64,000 bases of DNA, taken from Apostichopus japonicus. Lineage: Eukaryota > Echinodermata > Holothuroidea > Aspidochirotida > Stichopodidae. The DNA is taken from positions 11,771,111-11,835,110 of the forward strand of contig NC_092576.1 in assembly GCF_037975245.1 (NCBI RefSeq). The letters are read 5' to 3'. The notes under the pieces were generated by a model that saw only the letters and a program-made list of their open reading frames with translations, was not told where the DNA came from and made no database searches. Position numbers and translations under genes: made by a program. Shown one piece after another: positions 31,224-43,699 of the stretch. How positions within the stretch are numbered: position 1 is the stretch's first letter; the number at the start of each line of letters is the position of its first letter.

Positions 31224-34200
31224 GTAAGTTGGCTGTTGACATTCACCAAATATTATAACCTATTTCATAACATCTCGATATATTTCGTTAATAATAGTAC
31301 CACAAGACTGAGAATTTAGGATAGGCATAGTGCTATAGGTGCAAGCTAGGGTACACAATATAAGGTAGGCCTAGGCTAGGTCCCTAAGAAGAGGGCCTGA
31401 ATGAACGTTAGGCTACAGTTGGAATAGGCTAGGCTAAACCTGTAGTTCTTTTTTTAACCTTTTTGTTACCATTTTTCTGTTGTTAACTGGGTAGCTAGCT
31501 ACTCACATAATCATCTGATTTTCACATCGATTCTTTTAGTTTATTTGGCAATGATAAGAAAATAAGTCTAGGCCTAGATGTATCGAAGGCCAAAAACGAA
31601 TCGTAGGGTAGGCCTAGGCCAAACGGGTATGCACAAACTAAGACCTAGTACCTATTCTTGCCCCTCGATCTATCATATTACATGTGGAAATTAATTGTGC
31701 ATAGGTTAACTTAGCAACGAAAAAGCTGTCTTTTATGTTGTCATTGTGCTAAGCTAGCCTGGTATCACATTCTGCGTGTATTTGTGTGTTTCCAGTGTGC
31801 GCACTCTCGTCTGATTGTCGGTATTATAAACTTTTACAAAATCCTAATACGGATTAGACTGGGGGCGTGTTATCCTGTTTGATCTAGGCTATGATCTAGG
31901 GTATGATATTTGAAACACCCATCAACTGGGGCAAATTTGTATTATCTATATCATTCCTTCAATGCATGTTGTTTCAAACCGTTTGTAATGACATTATGAG
32001 CAGTATAATAACCTTTGCTAACAGATGAAGGTTTGAACCTGTACATACTGTCAGTACGAGTGCTTCAAAGCATAATATTACAGGACAGCATAGCGTCATG
32101 TAAGCATTGGAAAAATTGTCCCAACTTGTCTGTTGTGATGAAAATGTATAAGACCTCGCCTGGAACCAAAGCCGTGATATAAGCCATAACACGGCGCACC
32201 CCGTGCAATACGGTAACCTAGACGGATTTGCACCCCCAAGCATGCTTCCGGGACCCCATTGGGTTCCCTGTTTGGGACCTTGTTTAAAAGGAAAAACAGT
32301 CGATATTTAATCTTAAAGGTTGGTCTTGTATGTGAGCTATGCATGAAGTTAAATCATGTAGTTCCCATGATATATCCACTAGGTAGGCTATATACAAAGA
32401 AAGCCAGATGCCTATCAGGGCTCCGCTGCAACCGGAAAGAATGGGAACCTAAATTATCGCACTCTTGAGCAGGGAGCGTGGGAGTGGGGTGGGTGGAAGG
32501 GCAGGGGGTTATATTGCTCATGCCCCGAGACGGCCGGGAAATATATAATAAACAATATTACGTATTCTCATTTCATTTTCTTATATACCGAACTAAAAAG
32601 AAAATAAAGGCTTCGAAAAGGGGGACATACCTTTTCCTAGGGACCCGGCCTGAGCTTGACGCCCCTCGATACAGGCCATACACCTGGGAGACAAGGATAA
32701 GTCTACATAGACCGTTGAGCCTATTTCGAAATCGGTCTTTACGTCATGAAAGATTGGCTTCATCTTTATCTGGAGTTTTTTTTTAGGGGGGAGGGGGTCG
32801 GGTGTCGTTGGGGTGCAAAATATTATAAGTGAAAATCCCATACATACGTAGGCTACAGTGTTTACCTCCAAATGTAACTTCTTAATTAAATACGTCGAAA
32901 ACCTTTTCTTATACACCGTTATTTCGGTATCTACATGTAAATGCCCCCCCCCCACCCCACACCCCCATCCCCATGCCCTCTTCCAAATATTCCATGAAGT
33001 TGCGCTGTAGACTTTGTATGAAACATTAGTCACTACAATTCCACCATTGTTCTCTGTACAGTTCGCTACATATATAGCTGTGTACGGTTTTCTATATAGT
33101 AATTGACTTTTTTATCAAAGTGTACCGGTCTTTCCCTAAGACCGCTCTATATAAATACTAAGACATTTATTAATTAAGGTCTTTGTTAAAATTTTGAAAA
33201 TCGGTAATTTTTTTAAATCTAAATTTTCTTTATTTTCTTGAAAATTCTATAAAAGAAAATATTGGTGGTTAGATCAAGATGGCCAACCAGACTGACAGTT
33301 GAGAAGAATTTATTGTACCAATTATTTTCCTAAGGACAAAACTCATCACTAGCATTAAAACCCATATTAAATATATATAGAGTTATTAACTAGTAGCCTA
33401 ACTAGTTCACGAACAGTATGTTGCGATTGTCTATCTATTTGAAAACGAAATACTTATAACTATCATAACAGTTTGGGAGGTCGCCTTTCTTTTGATTTAT
33501 TTAAGCGGAACATTCCTTTAAAGACAATAATTGTGAGCTGTTTAATGGAGTGTGGTTTGTAAGTGATTCAACATACCCTATATATATCAGGAGAGGGGAC
33601 AGGATGTTATAACTAAGGGATGATACCTTAGCAAACGACGATGACACCGACTCCCATGTCGGGGGAGGGGGTTGGGGGGGGGGTAAGTTTGTCAGTCAAA
33701 ATTTGTTACGTTCAAGTAACCGTATCTCGAGTTAGCGAACTAACAGCTTGGGAAAAATCTTTTAGAGGATGATGGTACAGTATTATGTTTGATACCTTGT
33801 AGACTTGCTATCACCGCAGGTTGTAGTTCTATATCACCTTTCAATGTTTGACAAAGCCCCTGTAAACATCCGAGGGTCATCTGTCAAAACGTCTGGACTG
33901 CTTAGTCTTTAACACATAAACTCGATAGTAAAAACCAAAAGACTTTTACAACCGGAAAATTGTTACAATATGTTACAAGGACAAATGGTGTTGAGTGACA
34001 TCGAAAGGATGATGAATGGATAACCTGCTTTCTCTTAAAGATCGATATATCCAATACAATGTATATCTCCTAACGACGTCGGAGAAGTATTAGATCTCCG
34101 AAGTGCAAATTGTGAAATTTGAAACTTTTAGTCCATGATAACAGACAGATTTATGGTCTGAGGTATTGTGTTATAGTTAGGTTTATAAGCTCACTCACAG

Positions 34201-34560
34201 TAGAGAGTTGTAAGGTACTCACATACAGTGACGTAGCCAGGGAGGTGGTATCACTTTGGGCCTACTCCACCGAAAACTGTTTGCCATTTTTTATGCAGCT
34301 ATCCTTCCCAAAGACTATATAGAATACTAGATCTACTTTATCATTTTCGCAAATGATAGATTAGTTACATCAGAAGTCTTCCCCTTTGGGCCCAATCATT
34401 AAAAACAAAAATAATAATAACGCGATCCGTTCACGTAGGGCCTGAAAAAAAAATGTTGATATTTCTTCAGTTTCCTTCTTTTATAAGGGATAACGCGAAA
34501 AAAATGATAATAATAAAAGTACATGTTATTAGAAAGTGTAGTGCGTATTAAATAATACTT
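31224..34560. other. Presumed channel intron: no gene seen
   Basis: It begins at the splice donor. No further channel exon was recognised. It contains several TAGGCCTA words at 31366-31616, poly-G/C runs near 32945 and 33665, and a CGACTCCCATGT motif shared with 26690. Confidence 0.5.
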
Positions 34561-34584
34561 AGTTATAGTTAGCATGTTAGTCAA

Positions 34585-35560
34585 GCAGATAGTCAGTAAG
34601 TATCTCAGTCAGTGAGTACCTCAGTCAGTGAGTATCTTAGTCAGTGAGAGTACCTCAGTCAGTGAGAGTACTTCAGTCAGTCAGTCAGTCAGTCAGTGAG
34701 TACCTCAGTCAGTGAGAGTACCTCAGTCAGTGAGAGTACACCTCAGTCAGTGAGTACCTCAGTCAGTGAGAGTACCTCAGTCAGTGAGTACCTCAGTCAG
34801 TGAGTACCTCGGTCAGTGAGTACCTCAGTCAGTGAGAGTACCTCAGTCAGTGATTACCTCAGTCAGTGAGTACCTCAGTCAGTGATTACCTCAGTCAATG
34901 AGATTACCTCAATCAGTGAGAGTACCTCAGTCATAATAATACTTAGTTATACTTAGCATGTTAGTCAAGCAGTTAGTCAGTGAGTATCACAGTCAGTGAG
35001 TACCTTAGTCAGTGAGAGTACCTCAGTCAGTGAGTACCTCAGTCATTGAGAGTACTTCAGTCAGTGAGTACCTCATTCAGTGAGCGCATCTCAGTCATTG
35101 AGAGTACCTCAGTCATTGAGATTACCTCAGTCAGTAAGAGTACCTCAGTCAGTAAGATTCCATCAGTCAGTGAGTACCTCAGTCAGTGAATACCTCAGTC
35201 AGTGAGTACCTCAGGCTGTGAGAGTACCTCAGTCAGTAAGATTCCATCAGTCAGTGAGTACCTCAGTCAGTAAGAGTACCTCAGTCAGTAAGATTCCATC
35301 AGTCAGTGAGTACCTCAGTCAGTGAATACCTCAGTCAGTGAGTACCTCAGGCTGTGAGAGTACCTCAGTCAGTGAGTACCTCAGTCAGTGAGAGTACCTC
35401 AGTCAGTGAGTACCTCAGTCAGTAAGAGTACCTCAGTCAGTGAGTGCCCTCAGTCAGTAAGAGTACCTCAGTCAGTGAGTACCTCAGTCAGTAAGATTCC
35501 ATCAGTCAGTGTGTACCTCCGTCAGTGAATACCTCAGTCAGTGAGTACCTCAGTCAACCA
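34585..35560 (+). repeat. 16/18-bp minisatellite with higher-order repeat
   Basis: About 50-60 units of TCAGTCAGTGAGTACC, or the two-base-longer TCAGTCAGTGAGAGTACC, run for nearly 1 kb. A lead-in AATACTTAGTTATA-TTAGCATG-TTAGTCAAGCAG occurs twice, at about 34553 and 34938, so the array is a higher-order duplication of roughly 385 bp. Both frames are interrupted. The core AGTACCTCAG is shared with the DIABLO-intron minisatellite at 14556-15114. Confidence 0.95.
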
Positions 35561-37890
35561 TCCAGTCTTTTAGTTGGTCAGTCAGCCAGCCAATCAGTTG
35601 TGAGTGAAATAGAGGGAATGGAAGGGAAGAGGGCTAATATTGAGGAAGAGATGAAGAGGCAGTTATTCGTTCTCTTTCTGGATGTAGAGATACCATATGC
35701 TTGAAGGGGGACGAGGACACCACCTTTCATCGTCCGACGGGGGAAAATGGTTCAAATTAAGGATTTTTACATTCAGTTCGGGAAGAATAAAACCATTAAA
35801 CCACTGCAACGTGTATATAGCCTACGTCTATTTTAAACCTCACACAAAACATCAAGAAATCTTATGAGCATAACCTTGTGTTGAGAGTTAACAATATACC
35901 TAAATTTATTTAAAATTTAGCTAAATACTATGTAGATTGTCCTAAACTGAAAATATATTTTTCATTATATTATTGAATTTTCTTCTTCCCCGCCCCCCCC
36001 TCCCCCAAGAAACGTACGCTACATATAATGTACATACAATAGATGATGTTAAGGGGGAACTAACTAATAACTTTTAATACTAGTAAACTCATAACGAATA
36101 AACTTAACTGAGATCATATTAACTGAGATTTTCTGGTGGGCGAATCGTCAGTCATACAAAATAACAGTATATTATGAAAGGTCGCGAGTATAGGCTATAT
36201 GTTATAGTTAAACGTGTTTATGCCTAAAAAACCATGACAACGTCTGTGAATCACCGATGCGTAAAGACTATACCAGCATATATGCAATAACTCGGCTGAG
36301 TATATAGTTCAAATCAGTAAGGTCTGTTGACGATTCGCTTGTATTAGGGTTTGTGTACACTAACTATTCGATAAGAAAAGAAAGCTCTGCGTACTACATA
36401 GAATAGGCCTATGATATTGTCTGTACACATTGGTGTGAATAAGAATTGTTATTTGATTGCATCCGTTGTGATTAAACAGAAATTAATAACGATACATTTC
36501 GTTATTGGGCTAACTAAATATTAGGATTAGTTGGCTGTCCTTCTTTTCTTACAATTTTTTTTTTGGGGCAAACAGCAGGTTGGGTTCAGCCATTACATTT
36601 TTTTTTGTATCATAACATAAAACATTGCAATGTAATTGTAGCTTGTCGGTTTAAAGAAGTCTGAATGAACAGTTAATTGAGTATGAATTGGCAAGATGTC
36701 AAAAGTGCTTCGATATTTTCAACTAATCTATTTTTTCAAAATGTTACCATGACTTCTATACCAACACAAAATAAAGGCAATGAATTAAGATAATAAAACT
36801 TAAATATTGAGGTAACAAGTTGAATATAGTCAATCTATAGCTATGTGGAAGAAAACTCTTAAAACCACGATACCATCATAAAGAAAGTATATTTTATTCA
36901 GATCCGTTGCGGTGGGTCTGTTTTTCATCATTATTAACTCTACAACATACCGGTATATGTTATTGATGATGATACGGTCTGTTTTTCAGCCTTCATTTAT
37001 TGCATAAAACTTAAATAATTTAGATTGTGAAAGATTAAACCAGGGAGGTGTCCTCGTTTGATAAAGCTTAATTATATTTAGATTAATATCCGATATATAC
37101 CTTTGGCAAAACTTGCTGCAAAGTAAACACCATGACAAAATAATGCTCTCGGGCTCATGTACACAAAATCAAGAGCGTCTAAAGTCTGTAATGAAAAGGG
37201 GGAAACGATAATTCTAATCTATAAGTTCGATAATATTAGCAAGATAATCAGAGGGAAAATGTGGAGTGGGTCTTTTTCTTAAGAGATATGTCTCATTCTA
37301 CTCCCCCAAGGGAATTTCCAGGCATGATTGAAAGCATCTCAAATGATGATTGGTTTCTTCAAATGTTGTCGACCAATCAGCAAGAGGTATTATAAATTAA
37401 ATTTGGACTTGTCATGTAGCTTTCATTACAAGATATATGGACCGCACGTAATAGTTACAAGCAAAGAAACCGGTTTCCATGGCTTCCATATTTCCAATAT
37501 ATTACTATGTTAATAATAATAATAGTAATAATGATAGTAGTAATGAAAGGTAATAAATAGAAGTGTCCATCAAAATGTCATGATTGAACTTGTCAAAAGT
37601 CGTTTGCTTGTCAGGAGTGCCTCCATCTGAAACCAGAACAAAAATTAAAACACTAGTGCCTTATCTTCCCAAGTATAATAACTGCTTTAACTATGTTTGA
37701 TGAGGTCGTTATTAGCATCTATTTAAAGCATCATGTTTGATGCTTAGAAGTCTCCGTGACACAGGTATAGACATGCATGAGTGAAAATATTTCTTTGGAA
37801 CCATTCACCAAGTTTGGTTAACGTACACTTTAATTATATCATAGTGGAGAATGGTACTGACTATAACTAGATGGACTTTGTATGTATGTA
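35561..37890. other. AT-rich noncoding stretch
   Basis: No exon, RNA gene or named element was recognised. A small GATGAT- and TAA-rich region occurs near 36960-36990. Confidence 0.45.
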
Positions 37891-37892
37891 TG

Positions 37893-38071
37893 TATTTTAG
37901 ATCCTCCTGCAAGCAGGAACTCGCGAGGAAGCCTCATTGGCTTATCAAAGCCGCAAGCTGACCGAAGTCAGTCTCTTCGATTCATATTTAACGTCCATGA
38001 TTATGAATTGTCAAATGTCAACAACTCTGTAACTGGACGACATACATTAATCTTGGAGTGACTCGAACTCG
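37893..38071 (-). mobile_element. tRNA-derived SINE, family 2, copy 2 (5'-truncated)
   Basis: In minus orientation it starts at the B-box half of the tRNA head (GAGTTCGAGTCACTCC). It follows the body of 22400-22567 closely, including GACTTCGGTCAGCTTGCGGC, and ends with the ATACATACATACATA tail. The A-box half is missing. TCGACTTGACTCGACTCGA-type sequence follows beyond the break. Confidence 0.88.
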
Positions 38072-39600
38072 GCTTTCGACTTGACTCGACTCGAACTCGA
38101 CTTTCTAAACAAAATGCGTAGTTTTGTTTTTCCCTCTGCTACGGATATAACAATGCGTGTACCAGTTACGACAGGTTTTAATTACGATATGAAAAACAAT
38201 AGGTCAGTCTAACTTTCTGCCTTGTGTGGTTGTTATTAGAAATCGGACTGCCACTTTATGCGCAATTATTAATATTATCCATCCACCAAACTTTGCCGAA
38301 TGAAAACTGTCTCTCGCAAAGATCGCAATCATTTAGCAGGACTGACAATTTCTTTTTAATTGTTTTTTATCTTATTGAAGCAAACATATGCTCCTTTTAA
38401 TGACATACTAAAATCTTTTGTGTTAATATATAGATTTTTTTCAGTAAATAATAAAAATCAATTAGAAATTTAAATATAGTGTTTTTCATCATATTTATAA
38501 GTTTTTGTTTTCATGTCTTACCATTTTTGCCCTTGGTTTATGCCTTGGTGCCCCAATCTACACCTCAATCATCTTGGCGACCCTCCAGCTGGTGACGTCA
38601 TGGCCAAGTAAATGGTGTCCCCTTCCCCTTAATTTGAGATTTTTCTTTTTCTATTATTAATGGTGTTTAGCTGCAAAATGTAGTTGTTATTATTATTCGC
38701 AACTCCCGAAGTAATTGATATTCAACATTTATTCCTCTTTCTTGCCCAGGAAAGATCGACAACTTCTATTATTTATTTTTTCTCCACATTTTTTGGCGAC
38801 CCTCCAATTGCTTTTAGGGGCGACTCCTAAAAAAGGTGGTGCCCACACTTTGAATTCTTTGATTAATACTGTTTGGAGAACATGCAATAATTATCCATCA
38901 GGGATAACATAACATACAATAATTATCCATCAGGGATAACATAACACACAATCAGATTTTGTGAATAATATATATTTCATGTATTTAAGTAAATGGAATA
39001 TAGTCTAAACTCGTTCGAAAACTATACCTCCGACAATCGTCAACAGTGGTACAGTATAAGGCATTTGATATTTTTTCTTAAAGGTTTTCAAAGGCTTTAT
39101 TATTGGTAACTCGTCAAAATTTCTGTATTTCCGTTTTTGGGTTTGGAAACAAACACGAATCGTCTACGAATCATTTCTGACAAAATAATATATATATATT
39201 TTTTATTATTTTCATTTTTCACACCACATGAGTCAATGTTTGATATATTTTTTATCAGCGTTACAGAATGGATAATGCTGAAGTGTTGGCCAACAATATG
39301 GGTCTCTGTTGTGCTAGATAGTGTTGTCCTATACCTAGACAGCCAATAAACACTATGTAACCTACCAGCAATTCAAGATCATTGTCGCACGCAATTTCGC
39401 GTTAGTATAGTGCTCAAAAGAGCAGTGTGTTAAATATGACACATTATTCATATGAGAAATAAGAAACGACATAAAAGTTAGCAATATTGTTGAACTACTT
39501 ACATTACTGTTCAACATATGCATGTTGACAATATTTCAGGTGTTTTTAAATTTATTTGCCAAAGATTTGCACATCAGCGCATCATGTTTCGTGATACAAA
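38072..39600. other. AT-rich noncoding with a 32-bp tandem duplication
   Basis: No exon was recognised. At 38885-38950 the unit CAATAATTATCCATCAGGGA (32-bp period) is repeated twice in tandem. A CRE word TGACGTCA lies at 38593-38600. Confidence 0.5.
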
Positions 39601-39635
39601 ACAGGACCTCAGCAGGTTAAGTAAGCCAATATCGA

Positions 39636-39639
<4 letters not shown>

Positions 39640-39719
<80 letters not shown>
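39640..39719. repeat. (TA)n microsatellite
   Basis: Nearly pure TA dinucleotide of about 80 bp; followed at 39755-39900 by degenerate TATA/TACA sequence. Confidence 0.97.
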
Positions 39720-39721
<2 letters not shown>

Positions 39722-39899
39722 AGTTGTAGTTATCGACAGAGGCAGTAATGAAGATATATATATATATAAATATAGATATGTATATATGTATATATAAATG
39801 TATATATAAATATATACATACACATACACCCACCCACACATATAAATATATTTATGCACATATATACATATATTTATATATATAATAGACCATATGCAC

Positions 39900-41094
39900 T
39901 AAAACTACAGATATTTGCACAGCAACTTCAAACCCAAAAGCAAATAACACTAGTCAAGCAATTAAAAGAACGTTTTGTATTTACTTATATTTTCGACCAG
40001 GTTGCATGTGAGTAGTATTGTGATTACTGCTCTAATAAAGAATTAGCTTTTAGGGGCCAAGGAATTTGGTAAAATCGAACGTTTGTTGTTACAGCCGGGT
40101 TTTTTTTCACGAAGGTACAACGTTGTATTTAGGGAGGTGTCTAAATAGTTAGCATAACGCAGCCATAGTTAGTCCAGAAGTATATCTATATATACGTTAC
40201 TATTGGTAGTTTTGTTGTTTTGTAACTTAAGTGACGACACCATTTTACATTACACCTACCAGTATAAAAGAGCAAGGTCTTATGCAAACAGTGTCAAGCA
40301 TACCCCGCAGATATGCGTGATATACAAAAAGGGTTTTTAATTAACATAAAATGATAAGCCTCACTGACCAGTTATAGACAATATCGACTTCAGCTACGAT
40401 CCTTTAATTAAGGCAAGCCAACCTAGACTAATGTATCTTTTGTCATAATAACTATCAGTGCAGGTAAAAATTGATGTAACGTTTTGTACTTTAGCCTATG
40501 TCTGAACAACTTATTAATGTAAGTATGCTAGCATATAAAACGATATACCATTGACCCATTCATTTCATACATAGCCAATGTCGATGCATATATCTCTTTT
40601 TGGGAATTTAAGTTTGTCGTTAGGCCATTCCCAAAAATCTGTTTTTATAGTATATATGTTTGATATTGATTGATATAAAGTATATGCAGTATTAATAAAA
40701 AAAAAATGTATATAGCCTACACTATTAATCACTATCACACAGACGTCGTCTGTAAATATGCATCAGTTTATGCCAGCTAGCCTTCTCTCTTTCGCTCTAT
40801 AAGAGAACCCCAGAAACGTATTCTTAAATCTAACATTTAACTCGATTCAATCCCTTGCCGATATCCAATAAGCAATCCAATCAATTTCTTGAAATGCGAT
40901 CTCATTATTCAAAAGCAACTCGCGGATGCCATCCATATATATATATAAGATGATCTTATATATATGATGTGGAACATTTTGACTATAACAAGTTTTGCCT
41001 ATAGTATATCCCTACACTGCTAACGTCTACGTATGTTTCTGGCTTCGCCGTTGCGCCTTATATGTCTACATATATCCATCGTGTGCTCCTCACC

Positions 41095-41131
<37 letters not shown>

Positions 41132-41597
41132 AGACGTTCATTCTTTTACCAGTGTTCAATTTCATTATTTTAATGAAATCGCGTGAGCCATTGACGACGA
41201 CGACGACGACTTGTAGAAAATTATCCGAGCCTTCTCTGCTGCATCGACATGCATAGACGACGTGCAGCAGTACTATGTGTATGTATGCAGCACATAATAG
41301 AGTATAGCCTATATATGTATAGGAGGCTATATCACACCGATACGAATGAGATTCAATTGCTTAAAATCTTAAGAGCTCTCCATTGACTTAATACTACTTG
41401 AGCATGTAGCAAGTCTGGGAAAATGAGGAGCTGGGGAAAATAGTGAAGGCGATGATGATTTAGATTGACAGACTGTTTTAGTATAGGAGACAAAAAAATA
41501 CAAAAACAGAATGGACAATCTGAGAGGATATGATCGAGATCTTAATCCTGTGTTCATATAGGAAGAACACTACATAATGAATGCATTGCAAACGTGA

Positions 41598-41639
<42 letters not shown>

Positions 41640-42780
41640 ATAGATACATGTATGTCTTACATTCATACAGACTATTGCATGTATGGCTCAAAGAAAGTAT
41701 ATAAATATATAATCATAATATAAATAAATAAATAATAAAAAATGAGGCATGCGATGAAAATGATGACTTGTAAAGTAACTAAACAATCCTGAACTGTGTG
41801 ATTGGTTTCTGATAAGACGGGATTTAAGGATGACTTAGTAGTGTTTCTATCACCTTTGAGGTATTTTGAAGATATTCAACTTTAAAGTGTACTGAATCTC
41901 TGGAATGCATCTGTTAACACTATAGTCTGATGATGATGATGAAGATGGCGGATCCTTATTGCAGATCGAAATGTTAATTATCCATTGCTTCATGAAGTTT
42001 GGTAACTCACTCAACATGCGCTCCCTATCAGAGGCGTGCGAAAAGTGTAGTCATTCCCCCCCCCCCCCACCCCACTCCAACACATATCCATCGTTCAGTC
42101 CGGATACTGTTTTCATTCAGTGGGAATGAAGTTGAATACCCCTCCGTTTGAACACTCCACCCCCTCCATTGAAACTCACATAAAGAACCCAATAGTGCTT
42201 ATTACTTTGCAGTTACAACTGATTATTGAACTAAATTTATAGTCTAAACATAGTAATGCATACTTTGAAATCCAACCGTCCATTAATTCCATTTTTATGC
42301 CGGAGAACCATCTCATACCCCTTACATGGGAGTAAGCTCCCCCCCCCCCCCACTATACCTTAATAACATCTTTCATTCCACTCCGGAAATGACACAAAGG
42401 TTCATATCCTTATATAAATCAGTCGGGGAATTTATCATTTACCCTACCCAGCCCCCCCGCTCCCCCTCCCCTTCCCATTCCCACTTTTCCCCTTATCTAA
42501 TCATGGCACTGCTCCATATGAGCTATGTAATATCATTGGATTACATTCAACACCATTTGTCCTTATACCAATAAAGTAATATAAGAAAAGTAAATTGGTA
42601 ATTTGATGCCTTAGAAAAAGTCATATTCCTTATTGAGTTTAGTGGAACATCTGAGGGACTGACGTCATGGTTTCTGTGTATGACTAATTTATGTTAAAAT
42701 CACTTTCATGTCACAGGGAGTCACTGACCAGTATGTAAACATATTACTCATGAAATACTAATGGTGATCATAGGCTATGA
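39900..42780. other. AT-rich noncoding stretch
   Basis: No exon was recognised. It contains (TA)n at 41097-41128, (GT)n(AT)n at 41599-41640, a (GAC)n run near 41196-41212, C runs near 42058 and 42340, and a TATAGGAGGCTAT word at about 41319. Confidence 0.45.
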
Positions 42781-42784
42781 AACT

Positions 42785-43325
42785 GTAATTTTCATTTCAT
42801 TTCTTTATTCCAGTATAAATTTACAGAGAAATTTATAAATAGGATAAAAATATAACAACATACAAAACATCAAAATACAGGTTAAGACATATAAAAGTTT
42901 ATGAGACTAAGTTAATAGTGAAAACATAAAAAGCGTTACAAAAGTTATCAAAATTATCAAGAAGCTACAACAAAGGATCTAGGAAGCTGTCTTTACCAGT
43001 TTACAAAAAGGTCTGCTCTGTACATAAAACGAGTTCTTAAATAGTAAAATTCTAAAACATTATCAAAAAGCTACAATAAAGGATCTAAGGAGCCGTTTTG
43101 TACAAAAATGGCTGCTCTGTAAATAAACGAGTTCTTAAAGAGTATAATTCTAAAAGATGGCGTAATATTTGGATTTCTCAAATTGTAAAAATTAGTCCTA
43201 TTGCACAGAGAGTTGAGCATGGAATGTAGAGGATGTTCGTTAGAAGTTTGAATATTTTTGACAACTCGTATAAATTCATTTCTAGCAGAATGTTTCTTAT
43301 TGATTTCATGATATATTGTTTAATT
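42785..43325 (-). mobile_element. LINE, 5'-truncated 3' end (reverse transcriptase C-terminus)
   Basis: On the minus strand about 80 open codons read NEFIRVVKNIQ, then NRTNFYNLRNPNITPSFR and FKNSFIYRAA, ending at TAG 43073-43071. This is the usual C-terminal end of Jockey/CR1-like LINE polymerases (YNLR ... P-x-FR ... KNSF-YR-A). No ATG is needed because the copy is 5'-truncated near 43325. A roughly 100-bp segment including CTACAA-AAAGGATCTA and ACGAGTTCTTAAA is duplicated in tandem at 42945-43155. The 3' tail ends in (GAAAT)n, seen on plus as TTTCATTTCATTTC. Confidence 0.65.
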
Positions 43326-43487
43326 TTTTTAAAATTTTTTGCTTTCTAACGTATGCTATAATGACGAATCTCTCCCTGCGCATCTAAAGTTAAAAGTCAA
43401 AGGTTTTACGCTCTTGCTTCCAAGGCAAAGCCTTCTCACACGATTTCACAACAGTTAACACATGGTCATTGGCATTTTGTCTGAACA

Positions 43488-43502
43488 CCCACCCACCCAC
43501 CC
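43488..43502 (-). other. G-quadruplex motif
   Basis: Four CCC runs separated by single A give GGGTGGGTGGGTGGG on the minus strand, a perfect minimal G4 motif with one-base loops. Function is unknown. Confidence 0.7.
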
Positions 43503-43699
43503 ACACAGCCCAAAGTCTGCGCAATTCAAACAAGTCACCCCGGGGCAATACATGTGTGCGAAATGTACGTGTCCCCTGGGGGAATAGCGATAGGGTACCG
43601 CCACAAACCGGCGCACGTAAACAGATTTTTTTCTGTTTTGGAAAGATAACTCGAAATTCCCCATTTATATAAAACTTGGGTGAATACGGAGACAATGAA

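Noticed and set aside
34585-35560. CRISPR array
   Set aside because: Units are continuous and near-identical with no unique spacers, and the genome is eukaryotic.
41925-41945. Second hammerhead motif (CTGATGATGATG)
   Set aside because: Only the CTGATGA word occurs; there is no helix II or GAAA.
43390-43695. 101-codon minus-strand frame
   Set aside because: It crosses the G-quadruplex run and has no family motif.
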